Below, in pieces: positions 44,146 to 54,864 of a DNA stretch of 64,000 nt; the first letter of the stretch is position 1, and each line of letters opens with the position of its first letter. The translations under genes and the position numbers were made by a program. The notes under the pieces were generated by a model, which saw only the letters and a program-made list of their open reading frames with translations, was not told the origin of the DNA and searched no databases. This DNA is from Perilla frutescens (lineage: Eukaryota; Streptophyta; Magnoliopsida; Lamiales; Lamiaceae). The DNA is taken from NCBI GenBank assembly GCA_026008535.1, contig BRKX01000007.1, positions 57,711,001-57,775,000 of the forward strand. The letters run 5' to 3'.

Positions 44146-46883
44146 TACTAATGATTGTTTGCCTAGTGATGTGCAGCCCTTACTTGATGAGTTCAAGGAC
44201 ATTTTTCCTGAGGAGATACCCGGAGGACTTCCACCAGTGCGAGGAATCGAGCATCAAATCGATTTCGTCCCCGGAGCCGTGCTTCCCAACCGACCAGCCT
44301 ATAGGACGTCTCCCGACGAGACTAAGGAGATAGATAGACAAGTCAAGGAGCTGTTGGAGAAGAAGCAAATTCGAGAAAGCTTGAGCCCGTGCGCCGTTCC
44401 AGTGATTCTAGTGCCAAAGAAGAACAACGAATGGCGTATGTGCATGGATTGCCGTGCAATCAACAAAATCACGGTAAAGTATCGTTTTCCCATCCCTAGA
44501 TTAGATGATATGCTTGATGAGTTATCTGGTTCGCGCGTCTTTTCTAAAATTGATTTGCGTTCTGGTTATTTTCAAGTACGTATGCAAGAAGGTGATGAAT
44601 GGAAAACTGCATTTAAAACTAAGCATGGTTTGTATGAATGGCTTGTTATGCCTTTTGGTCTCACTAATGCACCAAGCACATTTATGCGTTTGATGAATCA
44701 TGTTTTACGTGAAGTGATTGGAAAGTATGTTGTTGTGTATTTTGATGACATTTTGATTTATAGTGACACGACACATACACATATGCAGCACCTTAGACAC
44801 GTTTTTGAGCTTCTTAGAGAGTCGAAATTATATGGTAACATGTCTAAGTGTTCTTTTTGCATGAGTGAAGTCGTTTTTCTAGGCTTCGTTGTAAGTTTAC
44901 GTGGTATAGAAGTAGACCGTTCCAAAATCAAAGCGATTGAGGAATGGCCCACTCCTAAGTCTGCGAGTGACGTGAGGTCTTTCCACGGCCTTACTGGCTT
45001 TTATCGTCGCTTTGTGCGCGATTTCTCCAGCATAGCCGCGCCGCTTACTGAGTTAAGCAAGAAAGATCGAAAGTTTGAATGGGGTCCTGTTCAAAAGCAT
45101 GCGTTTAACACTTTAAAATCATGTTTATGTAATGCGCCTGTTCTTGCTCTTCCGGACTTTAATAAAACTTTTGAGATTGAATGTGATGCCTCGGGCAAAG
45201 GGATTGGTGCTGTTTTGATGCAGGAATGGCGTCCAGTCGCCTATTTTAGTGAGAAGCTCCATGATGCAGCCCTTCGTTATTCTACCTATGACAAGGAGCT
45301 GTACGCACTCAAGAGAGCTTTAGAAACGTGGCAGCACTATTTATGGCCTAAGGAGTTTGTGATTCATACGGATCACGAGAGTTTGAAGCATTTGAAAGGC
45401 CAAAAAAATTTGAACAAGCGACATGCACGATGGGTAGAGTTTATCGAGTCTTTCCCGTACGTCATCAAGTACAAGAAAGGCACCGAAAACGTGGTAGCTG
45501 ATGCATTGTCGAGAAGGTACGTTCTCTTGAACCTTATGCATGCTAAGATGTTGGGATTTGATGCAATTAAGGAGTTATATGCATGTGATGAGTTTTTCGC
45601 ACCCATATATGCTAATTGTTGTTCAAAATCTCGTGCTTATGATGGATATTTCGTGCATGATGGGTTCTTGTTCAAGGGTTCACAGTTATGCATTCCTAAG
45701 TCTTCTATGCGTGAGTTGTTAGTTCTTGAATCGCATGCGGGAGGTTTAATGGGTCACTTTGGTGTGTCTAAGACGTTAAACTTGCTGCATGAACATTTCT
45801 TTTGGCCATGTATGAAGCATGATGTTGAGAATGTGTGTAGTAGATGTATCACATGTAGGAGGTCGAAATCTACATGACACCCATTTGGTTTATACACTCC
45901 TCTACCAGCCCCGTCTTCTCCGTGGATTGATTTATCTATGGATTTTATACTTGGTTTACCACGGTCTAGGTCTGGTCGAGATTCTATCTTTGTTGTAGTT
46001 GATAGGTTTTCCAAGATGTCTCATTTTATTGCATGTAGGAAAACTGATGATGCCGTACACATAGCCAATCTGTTCTTTATACATGTTGTGCGTTTACATG
46101 GAATACCTAGAACTATTGTTAGTGATAGGGATTCTAAGTTTCTTGCACATTTTTGGCGTGTACTTTGGGGTAAGTTAGGTACCAAACTGTTATTTTCTAC
46201 TGCATGTCATCCACAAACTGATGGACAAACTGAAGTAGTTAATCGCACTTTAGGTACTTTGCTGCGTACTTTAGTTAAAAACAACTTGAAATCATGGGAA
46301 GATTGTTTGCCATATGCTGAATTTGCCTATAATAGAGTTGTGCATTCATCTACTAATATGTCTCCATTTGAAGTTGTTTATGGTTTTAATCCGCTAACGC
46401 CTAATGATCTGTTGCCTTTACCTGTTGAGCATCTAACAAGTGTTAAGGAGATGCATGAGAAAATACGTGCGCGTATTAAAGCCGTTGGCGCACGTAATGC
46501 TGTTCAAAAGAACAAACGGCGCAAGCAAGTGATTTTCCAGCCTGGAGATCGCGTTTGGATTCATCTGAGTCCTGGACGATTTCCCAACTTGAGAAAATCG
46601 AAATTGATGCCTAGAGGAGATGGACCGTTCACCGTGCTGAGTCGAGTCAATGATAATGCATATCGCATTGATTTACCCGGTGAGTATAAGTGTTCGTCTA
46701 CATTTAATGTTGCTGACGTATCTCCCTTTTCTGCAGATGATGAGTTCGATGATGATGAGTCCCCGAATTCGAGGACGAATTCTTTTCAGCAGGGGGGGAA
46801 TGATGAGATCGAGCATAGCAATGAAGAAAATGATCCGGAGCTGCAGTTTAAAGGTCCAATGACGCGTTTGCGAGCTAAGAAGT
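44146..46883 (+). pseudogene. R14 RT, RNase H and integrase
   Basis: In frame with gag-protease. RT carries YFDD at 44738-44749, followed by RNase H (CDASGKGIGAVLMQ, VADALSRRY) and integrase. A TGA at 45875-45877 (TCA in R15) breaks integrase after the HHCC region; the frame then continues with MDFILG, VSDRD and DGQTEVVNR. About 36 bp present in R15 after LTSVK are absent here, a small in-frame deletion. The frame enters the 3' LTR at 46801 and is cut at 46883 by solo LTR S2. Confidence 0.9.
46791..46800 (+). other. R14 polypurine tract
   Basis: AGGGGGGGAA directly before the 3' LTR. Confidence 0.9.
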
Positions 46884-48906
46884 TGATGAGGTCATACAAG
46901 GCAATGAAGAAAATGATCCGGAGCTGCAGTTTAAAGGTCCAATGACGCGTTTGCGAGCTAAGAAGTTACAAGCTTATTTACAAGCTTCTATTCGTCGCAA
47001 ATTCGAAATGCATGAAGATGAAGTCAAGGGCAGCCCAAGATGGATCACCATGCTATCTATTGATGATGAAGAAGGTATCATGAAGACGTGAGAAGAAGAA
47101 TCACGCCATTTGGACGTGTGCATGAAAAGTTATACGCGTTTGCATGGGAAATCGGGAGATGCTGTTTTTCATGCAAAGGTGGTAATATTAATTGTACCAT
47201 GGGCAACGAAATTATTCATGTTAATTTAGCCCATGATCGAGTTCTAAGGTCCAAGATGGTGTGGAAATACAGGCCCAAATCCATTGTGGGATTTATCCTT
47301 ATCTAGTTAGATTTAGATAGATTTTTGTTATCTTATTTTTGATATCTTTTGATTTTATCCTAGATTGATTAGGATTAGTATTTTTTGATGTTTATCTAGT
47401 TAATTAGGGTTAATTTCCGTTCATAATCTCTCCTATAAATAGGAGCACCCTGTGACATTCATAATTCAGACAATTGCAAGAAATAAAGAGTTATTCTCAA
47501 TCTGTCTCACGATCCTTCGGTTGATCAAACTTTTATCTACAATTCTATTGTTTTAGCACTTCAATAGTCTTATTTAAGTTCTTCAGGGTATAATTAAGTA
47601 CTTGGGAGAATTGCTATCCGGAGAAGTTAGACGAGTGCGTTCGGGTTGATTCAACACGGGTTCACCGATCTGTCCTATCCTTCTACCAAACCACCGCCGC
47701 CATCACCAACACTCCACCGCCATCCGCCGTCGTTCACCATCAGATTCCAGCTACCCTTAGACGTATCAAGTGTGTTCATCGATTCATAGTTCGTATCTTC
47801 GATTTCTAGTAAGTTTTACTGTTTAATTCGAGTCGGTTTGAATCCTTCTTTAGCTGACGTTGTTCGAGTCCTAAAGTCTTCCGCTTGCATATTCTTCGTG
47901 TCTTGGATTCATTGTCCGGGTCACATCAGAAGTTATAAGCTTATTTACAAGCTTCTATTCGTCGCAAATTCGAAATGCATGAAGATGAAGTCAAGGGTAG
48001 CTCAAGATTGATCACCATGCTATCCATTATTGATGAAGAAGGAAGCATGAAGACGTGAGAAGAAGAATGACGCCATTTGGACGTGTGCATTAAAAGTTAT
48101 ACGCGTTTGCATGGGAAATCGGGAGATGCTGTTTTTCATGCAAAGGTGGCAAGATTAATTATAGCATGGGCCACGAATTTAATCAATAAAATCAACCCAT
48201 TGTTGTGATTAATTAAGTCCAAATAGGCGAGATTTATGAAGGCCCAAGTTGTTGGGATTTATCCTTATCTAGTTAGGTTTAGATAGATTTTTGTTATCTT
48301 ATTTTTGGTATCTTTTGATTTTATCCTAGATTCATTAGGATTAGTTTTGGATTGATTTTTATCACTTAATTAGGTCTAATTTTCGTCCCCTATGTGTCCT
48401 ATAAATAGGGCTACCATGTGACACTTTAAAAGTTAGACAATTGCAAGAAATAAAGAGTTATTCTCAATCTGTCTCACGATCCTTCGGTTGATCAAACTTT
48501 TATCTTCCAAAGTTCTATTGTTCTAGCAAATCAATAGTCCTATTCAAGTTCTTCAGGGTGCGTTCAAGTACTTGGGAGAATTGCTATCCGGAGAATTAGT
48601 CGTGTGCGTTCGAGTTGATTCAACACGGGTTCGCCGATCCTGATTATCCTTCTACCTTTTCACCACCGCCGCCAACACCTCACGACGACCACCGCCATCC
48701 ACACCGCCGTCCGCCGCCGCTCCAAGCCACCATCGAAGTTGTCCCCGTATTCCACATCGAGTCCCGTTCGTGTCGTTTAATTCTAGTAAGTTTCGTCATT
48801 TAATTCGTGTCGGATTCTACCCTTCTTTAGCTGATGTAGTTCGAGTCCTTCAAAAGTCTTCCGCCTGCGTTTTTCGTGTCTTGGATTAGTTGTCCGGGTC
48901 ACATCA
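46801..48906 (+). repeat. R14 3' LTR, split by S2
   Basis: Pieces 46801-46883 and 47934-48906 add up to 1056 bp, exactly the 5' LTR length, with about six differences. TAA at 47936-47938 in the LTR-coded tail replaces CAA of sister copies. Confidence 0.94.
46884..47928 (+). mobile_element. S2: solo LTR of family B
   Basis: 1045 bp, TGATGAGGTCATAC...GTCACATCA, flanked by GAAGT at 46879-46883 and 47929-47933. It lies within R14's 3' LTR. Confidence 0.95.
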
Positions 48907-51900
48907 GATGACACGTTTACGCCTCGTGTTGCGTGCGGCGGCGATCCGGGAGCCTTGGTGCTCAATCCGGGCACGTATCTTCTCATGCATCTCTTGAATA
49001 AAATCAGCTCTTTTCATACCTTTAACACTTGTTAGATGCTCAACAGGTAAAGGTAACAAATCATTAGGAGTTAACGGATTAAATCCATAAACTACCTCAA
49101 ACGGAGTCATGTTAGTAGAAGAATGCACAACACGATTATAAGCAAATTCAGCATATGGTAAACATTCTTCCCATGACTTCAAGTTATTCTTAATTAGAGA
49201 CCTAAGTAAAGCTCCTAAAGTGCGATTCACAACCTCAGTTTGACCATCGGTTTGTGGATGACATGCAGTAGAAAACAATAACTTAGTACCTAATTTTCCC
49301 CACAAAACACGCCAGAAATGTCCTAAAAACTTAGAATCCCTATCACTAACAATAGTACGAGGAATTCCATGCAATCTAACAACATGCACAAAGAACAAGT
49401 TAGCAACATGTATAGCATCATCAGTTTTCCTACATGCAATGAAATGAGCCATTTTGGAAAACCTATCAACTACAACAAACACATAATCCTTACCCGACCT
49501 AGATCTAGGCAATTCTAAGATGAAATCCATATCAATCCAAGGAGATGAGGGGGCGGGTAGGGGCGAATAAAGACCGAACGGGTGTGAAGTGGATTTAGCT
49601 TGACGACAAGTAATGCAACGACTACACACATTCTCTACATCCTTACGCATATGCGGCCAAAAGAAGTGTTCATGCAGCAAGTTCAATGTCTTATGCACAC
49701 CAAAGTGACCCATTAAACCTCCAGCATGTGATTCTAACACTAATAACTCGCGCATAGAACAAGTAGGGATGCATAATTTCGACTCTTTGAACAAGAAACC
49801 ATCATGCACATAATAACCATCATAAGACCTAGATTTCGAGCTACATGAAGCATAGATGGGGCTGAAATAGGCGTCCTCAACATACAGTGCTTTAATAGAC
49901 TCAAAACCAAGCATCTTAGCATGCATTAAGTTCAAAAGAGCGTACCTTCTTGATAGGGCATCGGCGACCACGTTTTCCTCGCCTTTCTTGTACTTGATAA
50001 CATACGGGAAGGACTCGATGAACTCGACCCATCTCGCATGTCTCTTGTTCAGATTGTTTTGCCCTTTCAAATGCTTCAAGCTTTCATGATCCGTGTGGAT
50101 GACGAACTCCTTAGGCCAAAGATAGTGCTGCCATGTGTCCAACGCACGTTTCAAAGCGTAGAGCTCTTTATCGTACGTGGAGTACCTAAGGGAGGCGCCA
50201 TTTAACTTCTCACTGAAGTATGCCACGGGACGTTTTTCCTGCATCAAAACAGCACCAATACCTATCCTGGAGGCATCACATTCGATCTCAAAAGTTTTGG
50301 AAAAATCAGGTAAACACAAAACAGGAGCAGAACATAACAATGACTTCAAAGTATTAAAAGCATGCTCTTGTTGTTTACCCCACTCAAATTTCCGATCCTT
50401 CTTACTTAGTTCAGTAAGAGGGGAGGCTATACTGGAGAAATCCCGTACAAAACGACGGTAAAACCCAGCTAGACCATGGAATGATCGAACCTCAGAGGCG
50501 TTTTTCGGGGTTGGCCATTCCTCAATCGCTTTGATTTTGGAACGGTCTACCTCAATACCTCGTGAACTAACGAAAAAGCCTAAAAACACAACTTCATCCA
50601 TGCAAAAAGAACATTTAGACAAGTTTCCATACAACTTAGCATCACACAGAAGACAGAAAACATGCCTAAGATGATCTAAGTGCGCCTGTGCATTGTGACT
50701 GTAAATCAAAATATCATCAAAGTAGACAACAACAAATTTACCAATCACATCACGCAAAACATGATTCATTAATCTCATAAACGTGCTCGGTGCATTAGTG
50801 AGACCAAAAGGCATAACTAACCACTCATATAATTTACCATGCTTTGTTTTAAACGCAGTTTTCCATTCATCCCCTTCATACATTCTAACTTGAAAATAAC
50901 CAGATCTCAAATCTATCTTAGAAAATACATGAGAACCACTTAATTCATCTAGCATATCATCAAGTCTAGGGATAGGAAATCTGTACTTAACTGTTATTTT
51001 GTTGATGGCGCGGCAATCCATGCACATTCTCCATTCGTTGTTCTTCTTGGGTACGAGAATGACTGGAACTGCACAAGGGCTCATCGACTCTCGGATTTGC
51101 TTCTTCTCTAGCAACTCCTTAACTTGGCGATCGATCTCCTTTGTCTCTTCAGGGGACGTGCGGTACGCCGGTCGGTTGGGCAAGACTGCGCCGGGTACGA
51201 AGTCGATCTGGTGCTCGATCCCACGAACTGGAGGTAATCCACTTGGAATCTCTTCCGGGAACACATCCGCGAACTCCTCCATAAGTGGCTGCACATCACA
51301 AGGCAAAGAAACACCATTAGTAGCACTGTCCTTATAAGATAAAAGAACGAAAGGTAAACCTGCTTTTAGTGCTTTCTCTACGCCTTTAACTGAGATGAAC
51401 AGGGATCGATTTTTCTCTTTGCTTGGGTCTGATCCGGTTGCTCTTCCACGAGCTAAGACATCATTAGAAGGTGTCTTAGGGGCTGCATTGGTCGAACTTG
51501 GTGTGGTGTTCGGCTGAGAGGTGGCGGCCGAACTGGTTTGGGCTGCGGCTGCGGCTTGTTTTGCCCGTTCTTGCTTGAATCTCTCTTGCATCCTTTCTTG
51601 ATCCTCTGCAACGGCTTTAGGAGTGAGTGGCTTAAGCACAGTGGTTCGACCATCCCTAGTAATCGAGTAGGTGTTGGCTAAACCATCATGAACCGCTTTT
51701 CTGTCAAACTGCCACGGTCTTCCTAAAAGTATATGGGCTGCTTCCATAGGAATAACATCACAAAGAACAGTGTCAGAATAACGACCTTTAGTAAAAGAAA
51801 CGTGTACCTGACCTGTCACTCGAATGAAACCTCTATCAGTGAGCCACTACAACTTGTACGGTTTTGGATGCTTTGTTGTGGTGAGGGCGAGTTTATCAAC

Positions 51901-52942
51901 AGCGTACTGACTGATTGCGTTGATTACACTCCCACTGTCGATGATCATGGCACAAGTCTGATCTTTGATGGCAACTCGAGTGTAGAAGATGTTCTCTCGT
52001 TGCGATTGCTCTTCGTCTTCACGATTGATGTTCAGACTGCGAATAGAAACTAGGCTGACATGGGGTAGCTCGGCTTCTTCATCATCTGGCTCGACTTCAG
52101 GGACCTCAACTGCTTCAGGGGCGGCGGTCTGAGGCTCCTCTTCGTCTTCACTGGCTGATTCAAGTCCATTCTGTTCATTGAGGAACAAAACACGCCGGTT
52201 TGGACACTGGTTCTGAAAATGACCCCAACCTTGACATTTATGGCACTGGATGTCTCGGGCTCGACTAGGGGCTGTATTCGGCATTGGAGTGGACTGATTG
52301 GGCCGTTGGAATGGTGGCCTGGGTGTAGACTCGGGTCTACGGCTTGCTTGCGGTGTAGAACGGTCGAAACGGCGTTCCGGAGGACCGGATTGACCTCGGG
52401 GTCGTGTGGAATCAACAGAAGGAGTAGAAGGTGATGTGGAAGGTGTACCTTTACTCCAAGATGGTCGAGTAGTGGCTGAACCTTGATTGGATCGACGGCG
52501 ACCTTCTCGTAGCTGCTTTTCCACAATTGATGCGTATTGCACCATTCTCTCTATGCTGGTGAACTCCTTGAGTTCTACTTCATAGGCAATGTCGGGATTC
52601 ATACCTTCAATGTACCGAATGATGGTAGCATTTAAGGTCTCCTCCTTTCCGACTCGATTGAGGGCGGTTTCGAGCTCTTTGTGGTACTCTTCAATCGAAC
52701 GGGTGCCTTGCTTGATCCGGTTGAGCTTCTTCTCAAGCTCTCTTTCGTAGTGGACTGGAATGAAGAGTCCACGCAAGAATCCTTTCATTTCCTCCCAATT
52801 GTCAATGGGCGGATTTCTGTTTCTTCGTCTTCTTTCTTGCTGCATTTCCCACCAAGTGGCTGCGTAGCCTTTAAACTCCAAACATGCTAGCTGCACCTTT
52901 TTAGCTTCTGAAAAATCATAGCATGCGAAAATCTTCTCTACC
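48907..52942 (-). pseudogene. R13 gag (part), protease, RT, RNase H, integrase
   Basis: Reads leftward from the R15 junction. Capsid-like domain, CCHC knuckle (CHKCQGWGHFQNQC, near 52210-52255), protease DSG at 51931-51939, then a nonsense codon at 51847-51849 (CAG to TAG). The frame then stays open through RT (YFDD at 50713-50724), RNase H and most of integrase, with MDFILE in place of the MDFILG of sisters and VSDRD and DGQTEVVNR present, to RRKRVI where R14 begins. It is the longest pol frame of family A in the window (971 codons). Confidence 0.92.
52938..52942 (+). repeat. Left duplicate of R15 (CTACC)
   Basis: Matches 60920-60924 exactly. Confidence 0.95.
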
Positions 52943-53991
52943 TGATGAGGTCATACAAGGCAATGAAGAAAATGATCCGGAGCTGCAGTTTAAAGGTCCA
53001 ATGACGCGTTTGCGAGCTAAGAAGTTACAAGCTTATTTACAAGCTTCTATTCGTCGCAAATTCGAAATGCATGAAGATGAAGTCAAGGGCAGCCCAAGAT
53101 GGATCACCATGCTATCTATTGATAATGAAGAAGGTATCATGAAGACGTGAGAAGAAGAATCACACCATTTGGACGTGTGCATGAAAAGTTATACGCGTTT
53201 GCATGGGAAATCGGGAGATGCTGTTTTTCATGCAAAGGTGGTAATATTAATTGTACCATGGGCCACGAAATTATTCATGTTAATTTAGCCCATGATCGAG
53301 TTCTAAGGTCCAAGATGGTGTGGAAATACAGGCCCAAATCCATTGTGGGATTTATCCTTATCTAGTTAGATTTAGATAGATTTTTGTTATCTTATTTTTG
53401 GTATCTTTTGATTTTATCCTAGATTGATTAGGATTAGTATTTTTTGATGTTTATCTAGTTAATTAGGGTTAATTTTCGTTCATAATCTCTCCTATAAATA
53501 GGAGCACCCTGTGACATTCATAATTCAGACAATTGCAAGAAATAAAGAGTTATTCTCAATCTGTCTCACGATCCTTCGGTTGATCAAACTTTTATCTACA
53601 ATTCTATTGTTCTAGCAAATCAATAGTCTTATTTAAGTTCTTCAGGGTATAATTAAGTACTTGGGAGAATTGCTATCCGGAGAAGCTAGACGTGCGCGTT
53701 CGGGTTATTCAACACGGGTTCGCCGAATCTAACCAATCCACAACACTACCATCGCCGCCGCCAAGTCCATCTACACCGAAGCCTTCCGCCACCACCATCA
53801 CCGTTTTCCAGCCACCGTCGAGTTATCCAAGTGTTCCAATCGAGTCCATCATCCGTTGTTTGATTTCTAGTAAGTTTTACCGTTTAATTCGAGTCGGTTT
53901 GAATCCTTCTTTAGCTGACGTTGTTCGAGTCCATAAAGTCTTCCGCCTGCGTATTCATTCGTGTCTTGGATACATTGTCCGGGTCACATCA
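52943..53991 (+). repeat. R15 5' LTR (family B)
   Basis: 1049 bp, TGATGAGGTCATAC...GTCACATCA. TATA is at 53493-53501 and GTAAGT at 53870-53875. Confidence 0.96.
53493..53501 (+). promoter_or_regulatory. TATA box of R15 5' LTR
   Basis: TATAAATAG sits at the centre of the 16-bp perfect palindrome-like CTCCTAT-AA-ATAGGAG. Confidence 0.78.
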
Positions 53992-53997
53992 TAAATT

Positions 53998-54013
53998 TGG
54001 TATCAGAGCCACG
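53998..54013 (+). other. R15 primer-binding site
   Basis: TGGTATCAGAGCCACG, matching the initiator-tRNA-Met 3' end over 13 bases. Confidence 0.88.
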
Positions 54014-54864
54014 TCAGCTCTGCTGGTCGTGGTTCAATCCGACGTGTCAAATACGTGTCAGTTTTCTATCATACGTGTCATTTAATTTTCGTTTTGTTTC
54101 GAGTCTTGTAATCTGATTTCTATTCATTGAAAAAAAAAGAGGGTAAAAGAGCAAAGGGATCGAAATCCCTACAGCAAAAAAAAAAATCAAAAAAAAAAAT
54201 CGTAAAAAAAAAATAAAAATGAAAATTCAGTTTGTTATTGTGCTTTGGATCTTAATTCCTTGTTTTTAGATTTGTTCCATATATTTAGGGATTCTTAGAT
54301 TGTGTTCACACATCCAAAATCCTTATTTCCTTATCCATTAGATTTCTTACCTTGTTTAGATAGATTTCATCCTAATCTACATCTATTCAAGATCTTTCCA
54401 TCCTCATCCATATCTAATCAAATCCTCCATCCCTATCCATACCTATTTTCGATCCTAATCACTAAAGGGATTCGAAAATTTCATCTCTTCCATATACACC
54501 CGGTTCACCTTATACACCACATAGTCCATACACCCATACACCCATACACCCGTACACCCATACACCCGTGGTCCACATACACCACCAGCTGAATTACTCA
54601 TTCCACACGCCTACTTCTACTCTTAGCAACCTTCCGGCTTGATTTTATCCGTTGGAGCTTGAAGAAGACCTAGAGGAGCTAGTCATGAGAAGCTGTTGAA
54701 TTTTTCGATCAACCCACCCCCCATAATTCACTCCACACATGCACTACACATACTTGAGAGTTAAATACGAGTGGAAAAATCAAGAGTGACATACACGAGC
54801 GTCTGTGAGGAATTGTGAGGTACTACTTTGCTTTTTCTTCACGTTTGTTCGTTTTGCAGGTACC
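54014..54864 (+). other. R15 leader
   Basis: A-rich tract (54128-54224), AT-rich sequence, ACACCC-type repeats (about 54527-54570), and a pyrimidine tract ending TTTTGCAG at 54859, five bases before the gag ATG. No gene is seen. Confidence 0.82.

Larger units (their letters stand above)
38859..48906 (+). mobile_element. R14: full-length family B element with two solo LTR insertions
   Basis: Two 1056-bp LTRs (the 3' one split), primer site, gag-pol and polypurine tract. It is inserted in R13's integrase; flanks GGTGA (38854-38858) and GATGA (48907-48911) are the duplicates with one substitution. Without the two solo LTRs it is about 7.9 kb. Confidence 0.94.

Noticed and set aside
47088..47306. 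72-codon ORF (MRRRITPFGRVHEKLYAF) in several family B LTRs
   Set aside because: It begins just after the pol stop and is not conserved as a frame in R14 or S1. The shared sequence is explained by the common LTR.
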